From NCBI RefSeq assembly GCF_036898095.1, contig NC_090765.1:32027381-32091380 (forward strand): a DNA stretch of 64,000 nt, given 5' to 3'. Shown here piece after piece: positions 13,386 through 25,500 of this stretch (positions within the stretch are counted from its first letter, which is position 1; every line of letters begins with the position of its first letter). The notes beneath the pieces were generated by a model, which was not told the DNA's origin, searched no databases, and saw nothing but the letters and a program-made list of their open reading frames with translations. This stretch comes from Palaemon carinicauda (taxonomy: Eukaryota > Arthropoda > Malacostraca > Decapoda > Palaemonidae). The position numbers were made by a program, and so were the translations under genes.

Positions 13386-13445
<60 letters not shown>
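13386..13445. repeat. (AT)n microsatellite
   Basis: Continuous AT run. Confidence 0.98.
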
Positions 13446-13449
<4 letters not shown>

Positions 13450-13521
13450 GACATAGAAATTGCTAGCTATTGATACAAAGACGGTAAAACGTAATATTTA
13501 TTTCTAAAATGTGAATTGTGA

Positions 13522-13625
<104 letters not shown>

Positions 13626-14052
13626 AATCAGTCATGCTTCTGCCTACGAATTCTGACAAAAACAAACTTTGCTTCCATCATAAAAAATTTAATGGCTCTC
13701 CAGAACCTATTATTCACATCATGCATTCATAACACCCTCGTCATTGTTTCTCCATCGATTCTGTTAACATTTTCTCTTTACTCATGAATTTTTCACATTA
13801 GAGTTTCCCCAAAAACACTTGATCAATGAACCTTCATACTTGCCTAACCCAACAGCGTTCTTCCTTGTTAATTCCTCTGTCACCCATCTTACTTTTTAAT
13901 CAAAATTTTAACATTCTTGAAGCTACCTTTATCAGATTCACCTTCTTGCAGCTGGACAATCCATTACTCTAACTTGTTCCTTCGAGACCTTTCCCACAGT
14001 GAAATATACCTTGCACACCGTAGTCAGTCCAGTAGTACCACTATCACTACCA

Positions 14053-14109
<57 letters not shown>

Positions 14110-14480
14110 TTCCTAAGCTACAACCCTAGTTGGAAAAGCAGGATGCTATATGCCCGGGGGCCCCAACAGGGAAAATAGCCCAGTAAGGAAATGAAACAGG
14201 AAAAATTAAATATTTTAAGGAAAGTAACAACATTAAAATAAATATTTTCTATATAAACTTTAAAAACTTTAACAAAACAAGTTGAAGAGAAATAAGACAG
14301 AATAGTGTGCCTGGGTATACCCTCAAGCAAGAGAACTCTAACCCAAGACAGTGGAAGACCATGGTACAGAGGGTATGGCACTACCCACGACTAGAGAACA
14401 ATGGTTTGATTTTGGAGTAGCCTTCTCCTAGAAGAGCTGCTTACCATAGCTAAAGAGTCTCTTCTACCCTTTCCAAGAAG
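14053..14480 (-). mobile_element. AAT-tailed dispersed element, long-body copy
   Basis: The (ATT)n tail at 14053-14106 is followed by the reversed 3' module and the long body, through gacagtggaagaccatgg (near 14350) and agaacaatggtttgattt to about 14480. The 5' part seen at 14824-14912 may belong to the same insertion, separated by unrelated sequence and a (GA)n run. Confidence 0.85.
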
Positions 14481-14760
14481 AAAGTGGCCACTGAACATGG
14501 CAGCACGTCACTTGTAACCCCGTCAATTTCCTTAAGTCATTCCGTTCTTTAACCTCTTAGTCGCACTTATTTCAACCTCAACAGTCACTACTACGCATGT
14601 GCAATATCACTCAGTTCTGTTTCTGACACTCCGCCTTCAACAAAGCTCCAGAATAATTACTTCCTCCACTTATGACTGCATCAAAGTTCAAAATCATTTC
14701 ACAGCCATTCTCTTTGCATTTACATTTCAATAAGAAAAAAACTACTTTTTCTTCCCGAAG

Positions 14761-14763
<3 letters not shown>

Positions 14764-14816
<53 letters not shown>
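14764..14816. repeat. (GA)n microsatellite
   Basis: GA run followed by a short poly-G tract. Confidence 0.98.
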
Positions 14817-14823
<7 letters not shown>

Positions 14824-14912
14824 TCCAATGTAGCAGTACCTGGCCAGCCAAAGGACCCAATAACTCTAGCGGTAGTATCAGAACGGGTGGCTGGTGCCCT
14901 GGCCAACCTATT
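14824..14912 (-). mobile_element. 5' part of AAT-tailed dispersed element
   Basis: Matches the reversed 5' end of the long-body element: tggccagccaaaggaccc, then gggtggctggtgccctggcc. Confidence 0.75.
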
Positions 14913-15327
14913 TAAAAATACGCTCTCCTTCCTCCGTTTCTTTCACCCTGGTTCACAGTTCATCCCCTTTCTCCTCATTTACTCTTAACACTTCTTTCAA
15001 TACAGCTCACAATACTTAATTAAATTTACAGCAACATTTTGACAATGTTCTCCCCAACCTACATCCCCGTTGATCTTAGTTTCAACTAAATAATGATCAG
15101 ACATACCTCCAGCCACTCCATCGTTGCATCCAGGACTTTGCCCTTCTTTCAATCCTGTACCAACACATACTCTGGTAAAGTATTTTCCTCGCCATTCTAT
15201 TGGTCTTATGCAGACTTAATCAAATTCCTCTTCAGGTACCTAGTATTTCTAACAATCAAGCGTCTCTCCCGATGCATTTCTACAGAACTCTCTCCATTCT
15301 CTTTTGCTTTAGGAATTCCCAACTTTC

Positions 15328-15385
<58 letters not shown>

Positions 15386-15535
15386 TGCTAAACTACAACC
15401 CTAGTTGGAAAAGCAGAATGCTATAAGCCCAGGGGCTTCAACAGGAAAAATAGCCTAGTGAGGAAAGGAAACAAGGAAAAAATAAATATTTTAAGAATAA
15501 TAATAAAATAAATATCTCCTATGTAAACTAATAAG
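15328..15535 (-). mobile_element. AAT-tailed dispersed element, 5'-truncated
   Basis: A long (ATT)n tail at 15328-15382 is followed by the reversed 3' module and the start of the body (ataaatatctcctatgtaaa). Confidence 0.85.
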
Positions 15536-15615
15536 TTCATCACTTTCTCTGTCACCTACTTTTGTATTTAAATCTATTTTTTCACACCATTCATCCTTTC
15601 ATGATTACAGTTATA

Positions 15616-15750
<135 letters not shown>

Positions 15751-15762
15751 ATATATACAGCA

Positions 15763-16440
15763 ATCGTAAAGCTACATGAAGATAATGAGAAAATTCTGAT
15801 TGAGAAAGGAGTTAGACAGGGAGATCTCATCTCTCCTAAATTATTCACAGAGCGCCTCGAAGTTTTTAAGAATTTAGATTGGGAAAATGTATGAATTACC
15901 ATTGATAGGAAATAGCCTACCTTAATCATTTAAGAGTTGCTGATGACATAGTTCTATTTAGAGAATTATGTGAGGAATTGCAAAAGATGATAGAAGATTT
16001 GAATAGAGAAAGCAGAAATGTAGGCCTGAAAATGGATATGAGTAAAACTAAGATAACATTCAATGAGAATGCAGCTACAACAAAATCAAAGACTATGAAC
16101 GGACCTCTAGATATCGTTAATGATCTCTTAGGATAGACAGAAAATGTTTCCCCAGGACGTGAGACCGAAATTAAAAGAAGGTTAAGCATGGGATGGAGAG
16201 TTTATTGGTAAACAAAATCCCACTTTCTCTAAAACGAAAAATATTTAACGAGATAGTCTTACCAGCATCAAATTATGCATCGGAAACCTGGAGCCTTGCT
16301 AAAGCCTTAGAACATAAGATAGTTACCACTCAAATAGCTATGGAAAGAATAATGATGGGGTTAACACTGAGGCAGAAAAAGAGCAGCATGGATACGAGAG
16401 CAAACTATAGAAAGCCCACAGGATATTCTAACAACATGTA
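15763..16440 (+). mobile_element. Decayed RTE-clade LINE fragment (reverse transcriptase)
   Basis: Translation near 15763-15890 contains KGVRQGDLISPKLF, the conserved RT block 4 of RTE-like LINEs, ending in a stop. At 16190-16440 the post-RT segment LPLSLKRKIFNEIVLPASNY and SETWSLAKALEHK is readable, and MERIMMGLTLR follows. Between them are several frameshifts and stops, and the FADD box is not intact. The 5' edge abuts a microsatellite. Confidence 0.8.
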
Positions 16441-16880
16441 AGATAAAGAAATGTACATGGGCATAGCCATATTACAAACTACAAACTCAAACTACTCACC
16501 TGTCTCTATCCCTTTACTGTCTTTTTAGTTTAATGGGTTAGCAGGTTAATTTTGAGAGTGTAAATCCAGACAATTCTGTGCAATAATTGCAAGGTTACTT
16601 ACTTACTTACTTTTAGAGGTTTATTTCTCGCCCTCCATCAAACACTAAAGGTCTGTTCAGGTTATTCTTTTGTTTCTTTTTTTTCAACCTGGTTTAGATT
16701 TTGATATGGGACCCTCTCTCTTATTTTTGTACACTATTTTTAGGACTAAGGGCCTTCACTGAATCGTAATATAATCCATAATATAATTCAATAACTAGAA
16801 AAGTTTATGTAACTCGATAACTGCCATTAGACTGGCATCTACATTGTTTCATCAGTTTAGCCATCCTTGTATTAAATTCC
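16441..16880. other. Non-coding, no feature seen
   Basis: Includes a short (TTAC)n run near 16600. No supported gene. Confidence 0.45.
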
Positions 16881-19279
16881 ACAGTACACAACCCAAATAG
16901 TATAATGGTGTTACACAGGATCACAGTGTTGCAATTTAGAGATATAAATATGAATATGTCATTGTCAGTACTAACTGCTCATTAACCCTATGTCCTATCT
17001 TATTCCTCAGTACACACCCCAAATAGTATAGTAGTGTTACACAGGATCACAGTGTTGAAATTTGGAGATATAGATATGAATAGGTTATTGTCAGTACTAA
17101 GAGGCTCATTAACCCTATGTCCTATCTTATTCCTCAGTACACACCCCAAATAGTATAGTAGTGTTACACAGGATCACAGTGTTGCAATTTGGAGATATAG
17201 ATATGAATAGGTTATTGTCAGTACTAAGAGGCTCATTAACCCTATGTCCTATCTTATTCCTCAGTACACACCCCAAATAGTATAGTAGTGTTACACAGGA
17301 TCACAGTGTTGCAATTTGGAGATATAGATATGAATAGGTTATTGTCAGTACTAAGAGGCTCATTAACCCTATGTCCTATCTTATTCCTCAGTACACACCC
17401 CAAATAGTATAGTAGTGTTACACAGGATCACAGTGTTGAAATTTGGAGATATAGATATGAATAGGTTATTGTCAGTACTAAGAGGCTCATTAACCCTATG
17501 TCCTATCTTATTCCTCAGTACACACCCCAAATAGTATAGTAGTGTTACACAGGATCACAGTGTTGCAATTTGGAGATATAGATATGAATAGGTTATTGTC
17601 AGTACTAAGAGGCTCATTAACCCTATGTCCTATCTTATTCCTCAGTACACACCCCAAATAGTATAGTAGTGTTACACAGGATCACAGTGTTGTAATTTAG
17701 AGATATAAATATGAATATGTTATTGTCAGTACTAACTGCTCATTAACCCTATGTCCTGTCTTATTCCTCAGTACACACCCCAAATAGTATAGTAGTGTTA
17801 CACAGGATCACAGTGTTGCAATTTAGAGATATAGACATGAATATGTTATTGTCAGTACTAACTGCTCATTAACCCTATGTCCTATCTTATTCCTCAGTAC
17901 ACACCCCAAATAGTATAGTAGTGTTACATAGGATCACAGTGTTGAAATTTGGAGATATAGATATGAATAGGTTATTGCCAGTACTAAGAGGCTCATTAAC
18001 CCTATGTCCTATCTTATTCCTCAGTACACACCCCAAATAGTATAGTAGTGTTACACAGGATCACAGAGTTGAAATTTGGAGATTTAAATATGAATAGGTT
18101 ATTGTCAGTACTAAGAGGCTCATTAACCCTATGTCCTATCTTATTCCTCAGTACACACCCCAAATAGTATAGTAGTGTTACACAGGATCACAGTGTTGAA
18201 ATTTAGAGATATAAATATGAATATGTTATTGTCAGTACTAACTGCTCATTAACCCATGTCCTATCTTATTCCTCAGTACACACCCCAAATAGTATAGTAG
18301 TGTTACACAGGATCACAGAGTTGAAATTTGGAGATATAAATATGAATATGTTATTGTCAGTTCTAAGAGGCTCATTAACCCTATGTCCTATCTTATTCCT
18401 CAGTACACACCCCAAATAGTATAGTAGTGTTACACAGGATCACAGTGTTGAAATTTGGAGATATAGATATGAATAGGTTATTGTCAGTACTAAGAGGCTC
18501 ATTAACCCTATGTCCTATCTTATTCCTCAGTACACACCCCAAATAGTATAGTAGTGTTACACAGGATCACAGTGTTGCAATTTAGAGATATAGACATGAA
18601 TATGTTATTGTCAGTACTAACTGCTCATTAACCCTATGTCCTATCTTATTCCTCAGTACACACCCCAAATAGTATAGTAGTGTTACATAGGATCACAGTG
18701 TTGAAATTTGGAGATATAGATATGAATAGGTTATTGCCAGTACTAAGAGGCTCATTAACCCTATGTCCTATCTTATTCCTCAGTACACACCCCAAATAGT
18801 ATAGTAGTGTTACACAGGATCACAGAGTTGAAATTTGGAGATTTAAATATGAATAGGTTATTGTCAGTACTAAGAGGCTCATTAACCCTATGTCCTATCT
18901 TATTCCTCAGTACACACCCCAAATAGTATAGTAGTGTTACACAGGATCACAGTGTTGAAATTTAGAGATATAAATATGAATATGTCATTGTCAGTACTAA
19001 CTGCTCATTAACCCATGTCCTATCTTATTCCTCAGTACACACCCCAAATAGTATAGTAGTGTTACACAGGACCACAGTGTTGTAATTTAGAGATATAAAT
19101 ATGAATAGGTTATTGTCAGTACTAAGAGGCTCATTAACCCTATGTCCTATCTTATTCCTCAGTACACACCCCAAATAGTATAGTAGTGTTACACAGGACC
19201 ACAGTGTTGTAATTTAGAGATATAAATATGAATAGGTTATTGTCAGTACTAACTGCTCATTAACCCTATGTCCTATCTT
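16881..19279. repeat. 125-127-bp minisatellite, about 19 units, with higher-order structure
   Basis: About nineteen units, each with the core ccccaaatagtatagtagtg. Two length classes differ at the end (actaagaggctcattaac against actaactgctcattaac). Rare variants recur 759 bp apart: atagacatgaatatg at 17831 and 18590, and gatttaaatatg at 18081 and 18840. A block of about six units therefore appears to have been duplicated as a whole. The array ends 131 bp before the GLE1 start codon and probably lies in its promoter or 5' UTR region. Confidence 0.95.
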
Positions 19280-19410
19280 GTGAAGTGCAATGGACAAGCT
19301 ATAGACTAACCCTATTACTCGGACCAAGAAGAAGAAGAAGAGCCATACTCATTGCGTGTGGTTATGTTTATTTTGAATTGTATTTTGAAAAAAAGAGTTT
19401 TTTACCAGTT

Positions 19411-19524
19411 ATGGAATCGGAAAATCCAACAGACTTAAAGAAAGTTCTGGATGCTTTAAATAATAGCAAAAATTTAACCCATTGGCACAAGGCACCTAAA
19501 GACTTCGGTCCTGATAATCCTGAG
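19411..19524 (+). CDS. GLE1: GLE1 exon 1 (residues 1-38)
   Basis: ATG with G at -3 and G at +4. It encodes MESENPTDLKKVLDALNNSK and 18 more residues, and ends at donor GTAAGA in phase 0. The frame is open upstream to another ATG at 19285; I prefer 19411 for its better context and because the upstream part is arginine-rich low-complexity sequence next to the minisatellite. This is the least conserved exon, so its assignment is less certain than that of the others. Confidence 0.72.
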
Positions 19525-22500
19525 GTAAGAAAACCTAAACCTTTTTTCCTTCTTGGTCAGGTTCCTCTGACATTCTTGCAGATATAGGAGCGTCTGTAGA
19601 TTAATACTATTTGACTAAATAAAAGAATTATGCTGTAACCCCAAAAAACCTATATCTAACCATATTTTATTAGTTGGGTTACGCTCTCTGCGACTCCCCA
19701 ATTAACTTGATGTTGTTGATAGTTTATTATGTGACATGTCTGTTTTGACGCTGTTTCTTATTTTAGAATGATTTATTGTTAATTTGTTCTCATCATTTAT
19801 TTATTTCCTTATTTCCTTTCCTCACTGGGCTATTTTTCCCTGTTGGAGCCCCTGGGCTTATAGCATCTTGCTTTTCCAACTAGGGTTGTAGCTTGGATAG
19901 TAATAATAATAATAATAATAGTGGCAAGTGTGTCCGCTATTCTACACATTACTCCACAAAGACTCCGACGATTGAAAGTGCAGCTTGATTAAAATGATAA
20001 ACGAGAATTGGCAATTAAATAAAGGCATTTTAATTAGGAAGCTGTTTGATTGCAATGGAAATTAGAAATAAGAATTGATTCTCTAAGTGGAGTAATGTGT
20101 AGAATAGCGGACACACTTGCCACTAATCCGCATAAAGTTAATTGGAGCGTCACAGAGAGCGTTACCCAACTAATAGGAGCCTTTGTGGTTTATGGGGACA
20201 CACCGAGAAAAATGGACAACAACTAACCCAAACTCCCTCCCCCCTAACCTGACCTACAAGCTGTGTCCTTACCTTCCTAATGACCTAACGGGGGTCTAAC
20301 ACCCCCCTGCGACCCCCCAACCACTGTCGCTATCATACAAACCCCACAAACCCAACCTAACCGAACCTAGTAGTTCCCAGGTCACAAGCTCCCAGACCCC
20401 CTTCTTGGGCTGAACTTAGAAAATATGAAATAACTTCATATTATGGTATATCGGATCATAGTAAAGTACATCTTCCCCATAAGGAAAAACAATTGGGCAA
20501 GTAATAAGAAAGATATCGCCCTGTCCCGATAAACTACATTCACCCCCAATCGTCTTATAGTGACCAATCAGCACTTTAATTGGACACGTGACTTTTAGCC
20601 CGTATCTCGGGACTTTTTATATACAATCTCCTAGCTTCATTTTGAGAGCGATGCTACTGTTTTTTATTTGTATTTTCATGCTTGATATTCTTTCACTATG
20701 AAACAAATATAGAAATAGGACCTAGCATGAGGTTCTCCACCTAACCTAACTTTGGATGCCATGACTTTACCTACTTTTTCTACCGTGGTCTATGCCTCTC
20801 CTGTGAACCCTCCCTCCCAGGATGTCATGTCCTTACTTTAACATGTGTCTTACCATATTGTTTGGAGGTGTGAATCCGTGGTTATCCACTAGGCCAATGA
20901 TCCTAATATGGTAGAGAAACTGACTAACCCGCTGGTGATAATGACACGATCACGTGCGAAAATATTTATTGCCGTAAGTGATCCAATGACACGAATTACT
21001 GCATCATACTTAACGTATTTTTGAGGGAAGTTCAGCATAAATACGTGGTTCACACAAGGAAAATAAAATTCACACCACAAGAGGGAAGATAGTCGAGGGA
21101 CATGCGGAGCCTAAAGGAAAACGGGTAGTAGCAGAGTATGCGTGGCAAGCTTATGCTGATTTCCAATGAGAACTATTTTTTTTTTAATTTACGCTCGCGT
21201 TGAAAATTTTTTCTAGGCTGGTTTGTGCATATGTAAATAATTGCAATATACATGTCTCATACTTGATTAGGAAGTCCAATCTTTGTACTTTTATATGGTA
21301 TATAAAACAACATAACAGTATTAACGCTTCTATACAAAAATTAGTAGGTTGGCTAAGGCACCAGCCACCCATTGAAATACTACTACTAGAGAGTTATTGG
21401 GTCCTTCAACTGGCCAGACAGTACTACAGTACATTGGATCTCTCTCTGTGGTTACAGCTCATTTCATCTTTGCCAACACATAGCCTACACAGAATAGTCT
21501 GGCCTATTTTATACACATTCTCCTCTTTCCTCATGAACTTAACTCTGAAATTACCAAACAATTCTTCTTCTCTCAAGAGGTTAACTACTGCACTGAAATA
21601 GTCAAGTGGTTACTTTCCTTTTGGTAAGAGTAAAAGAGACTCTTTAGCTATGGTAAGCTGCTTTTCTAGGAGAAGGACACTCCAAAATCAAATCATTGTT
21701 CTCTATTCTTTGGTAGTGCCATAGCCTATGTACCATGGTCTTCCACTGTCTTGGGTTAGAGGTCTCTTGCCGGAGGATACACTCAGGCATACTATTCCAT
21801 CTTTATTCTCTTCCTCTTGTTATTTTTAAATTTTTATCCTCTTGTTATTTTCAAGGTTTTATAGTTTATATATCAAAGATTTATTTTGATATTTTTCTTA
21901 AACTTCTTGTAGTTTTTCCTTATTTCCTTTCCTCACTGAGCTATTTTCCCTGTTTGAGCCCTTGGGCTTATAGCATCATAATTTTACAAGGGTTGTAGCT
22001 TAGCAAGTAATAATAATGATAATAATAAATGTTATCGTAAAAACGCCTACAACAAAATTGCAAAACTTATTCTGTTTTCAAATGGTAAATCGTTCAATAT
22101 TTTTCCAACAATACACACCTGCACTGAGTAAACATAGTTATGTGATGTATTTACTTCCAATGAAATTACCTTACAATGTAATGTATTGCAGCTTAATTAT
22201 TTACTTACTTTTACTTTACTTTTGGATGACACTCTTGGCCCTCTTTCTGCCGAAGTCGGTAGCTACAGAGGGCACGACGAAGACATCAATTTAGACCTTG
22301 TAGAAGGGGTCCATCTCACCCGATTGGTAACAATCAACAAAGATGTGCGTCTTCAGTTTTCTCTTGAAAACATCGCAGTTCAAGCTCTGCTTCACCTCTA
22401 AGGGGAGCTTATTGAAAATTCTAGGAGCGCTTCTTTCAAAGGCTCTAGTACCAACATTGGTCCTGCTTCTCAGTTCCTCGAGACGATATGGATCGTCACT

Positions 22501-25500
22501 GTGTCTCAAGCTAACTACAGTATCAGGGCGAAAACTCCTCAACATATTTCTCATATACGAAGGTTTCTCAAATTTTGCACTGAAATTCTCTATGTATTTG
22601 CTTTTCAATAAAATTACTGCAGCAAAATTACCACGATGAAATTACAGCGAATCCATTCTTCCAGTAAGTGTTGTGAGAGAGGAAGACTCAATTAGATTTT
22701 TTTCCAAGTTGATGATTTTATTCTTAACTAGTGTCACTTTATTTTGGACTACAGTATATTGCATAAGCAAAATAAATCTATTTTATGACACATTGAAATA
22801 ATGGTATTTTTTTATTCTTTTAGAGAATTTATAAAAACACTTGTATAAATAGAGATTTAAGAGAGCTTTTTACCACTGTATAGTATAATTTTTTTTTCTA
22901 GCTTTTGTACAGTATTATGCTTCTCTAACTACTTTTTCCTTGTCTATGTTCTGTACTTGTGGATTACCCCTGTTGTCTTCCTTTGTTGAATAATTTTTGT
23001 AATTCTTTGAAATATGATTACTCTGTAAACTAAAGAACATTTATATTTTATTTAATCAACAATAGTTCAGGTTGAGTAAAGCTATTTATTTTAAGCTATA
23101 AAGCATTGAGTGTATGTGATATATTCCAGATACGGTATTTACTTTTTGGTTTTCCATTACAGTTTTCGGATTACAATAGGAATGACTTAACAGATCCAGG
23201 GGACCTGAGTCTTATTAGCTTTACCGAGGAATTTGCCTTTGGTGATGATTCGTCTGGTGAAGATGCTGGCGATGGAAATACTGAAGAGGAGGAGAATGAA
23301 GATGAAGAACAGAATTTAGTTGATGACATGCCTCCAGTTGTTGGAACATCATTGGATTGGTATGTTTTTTTTTTCTTAATTTCTCTGCTCTTTATTTATT
23401 TTTGTGTGTGTGACTTCATTCTCTAGTCTTCATAAAGATGGTTGCCATGCCAAATAACTTACAGTACAGCGGGATCTAAGGTTACAAATTTAATTTGTTC
23501 TTGTAGCGAACTCGCAACCCAAAATGTTTGCAGACCAAAACAATTTTTCCCAAAAGAAATAACTTAAATTCTCGATGCATTCCACACATCCAAAAGCACA
23601 ACAAACTAATCTCGTTTCCTTTTTTTTGTTAAAGTAAGCTCCCTTTTAACAGTATTAATTGCTATGATTTTCTCCTTTGGCTTGAGAGTCACACAAATTG
23701 TCGACAAACGACTGTACCACGCGCATTCCGTGATTATGCATCTGAGTAATTTCTTTTTTCAGCTCTAAGGTTATCATCTACTTTTCATCTTTCTTGATCA
23801 TCTTTGGAGTTTATTGTTTAAATGCTGTAATGTGTACTGTTTATATTGTCACAGTGAACAATATTTTACCGTTCTAGGCGATATATCTTAGCAATTCATG
23901 TTTGCCAACTGTTATACTCGTATGAGCGGATGAGCAACTTGGTGGGGTAATAAGGGCTTTAGGTGTGGAGTGAAATGACTCCCTAAATCTCGATGAAGTC
24001 ACTGGCAGCAGGGTGACGGATTGGTTTTAAGGCAATGGACAAACTGTTTCTTCGGCTTTTACTTATGATGCATGGCGGTTGATCTTACTAGAATTAGTAT
24101 GGATTGGCAGGGGTCACTTGCCTTAGTTAGATAGGCACTGCGCATCACAAGGAACTGGCTATCCTTTGATGTGTCTAGCCAATGAATCCTTTATGGATTT
24201 AGTCAGTCATGGATAGAGAAGATGAAAGAATGGCCCCCAGTCCTGGGCGTAGCGGGGTGCTAAGAATCGCCCGGTTTATAAATACTAAAGACAAACTGAA
24301 AATAGGTAATTGGAATGTTAGAACCATGAATCAGATTGGGAAATTACAGCAAGTGGAAAGTGAATTTATGTAATATAGTTTGGATATATTGACCTTAAGT
24401 GAAACACGTTGTAAGGGGATTGGTAAGGAAACTTTAGACCAAGATAATATATATATCTACTCAGGAAGATCAGATTGAGTTGGAAGAAAAGTTGTAGGAA
24501 TGATGAGGACACCAAGAGCAGAAAAGGTATTAATGGAGTGGAAAGCTGTAAATAGCAGATGTTTACTAGCAAAGTTCAAATCAAAGCAGTGCAATATGAG
24601 TATTATAGTTTGCTATGCCCCAACAAATGATTCCCCTAAAGAAAGGAAAGATGAATACTATGAAGAACTTCAAAGTGTAATAGATGAGATCTCAGAGACA
24701 GATATGAAAATTGTGATTGGCAAGTTCAATGCTAAAGTTGGAAGGAATATTTAAGGGATAGAGAATGTTATGGGTGTCGATGGTCTTGGCAAAGTTGCAA
24801 ATGAAAATGTAGCACATTTCATAAGTTTCTCTTCAGCAAACAATCATGTCATTGGAGGTACTCTTTTTCAACACAAGAACATCCACAAGTATACATGGAC
24901 TTCCCCATGTGGCAATTACAAAATTCAAATAGATCATATTGCCATTAATAAAGAGAGAAGGAAGACTCTTGAGAAATGTAAAAAGCTATAGAGGTCCAGA
25001 TATTGGTAGTGGTCACCAGCTCCTCATTGCCACACTGAAATTAAAACTGAAAGCACCCAACAGAAAAATAGATAGAATACCTAGGTTTATACAAGTAAGC
25101 TTCTAGAAGTAGAGCACAGAGAAACATTTGCAATTGTATGTAAGAATCAATTTTTTAGCAATTTGAATAAAGAATAGTGTATAGAGTAGGGAATATGTTT
25201 TTGAAGTTTGTTATATACTCTAATTGATTGCACAGTAAGTTTTATTTTTCAATATTAATCTTACCCGATAATCATGTAGCTGTCAACTCTGTTGCCCGAC
25301 AGAAATCTACGGTCGGGATACGCCAGCGATCGCTATACAGGTGGGGGTGTACACAACAGCGCCATCTGTGGTCAGGTACTCCAGTACTTCTTGTCAACAC
25401 CACCTCAATTTTTCCTCTTGTCGTGCCTCCGGCTAGACCTACATGGATACGCTGTTGATTCTGGAGTTATTGTTCACGATTTGGTGATGTATTTGCTCTA

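Larger units (their letters stand above)
19525..23162 (+). other. GLE1: GLE1 intron 1
   Basis: 3.6 kb. Holds an interrupted MITE, two AAT-tailed elements and a CR1/L2-like LINE end. The stretches 20176-21343 and 22641-23162 show no feature. Confidence 0.75.

Noticed and set aside
20200..20420. C-rich stretch with cctaacc-like words, considered as interstitial telomeric (TTAGG)n repeats
   Set aside because: Words are irregular and not tandem; ordinary C-rich sequence is a better description.
23461..23600. Possible mariner/Tigger-like terminal sequence in intron 2
   Set aside because: Only one end seen, no matching inverted terminus within a few kilobases, so not called as an element.
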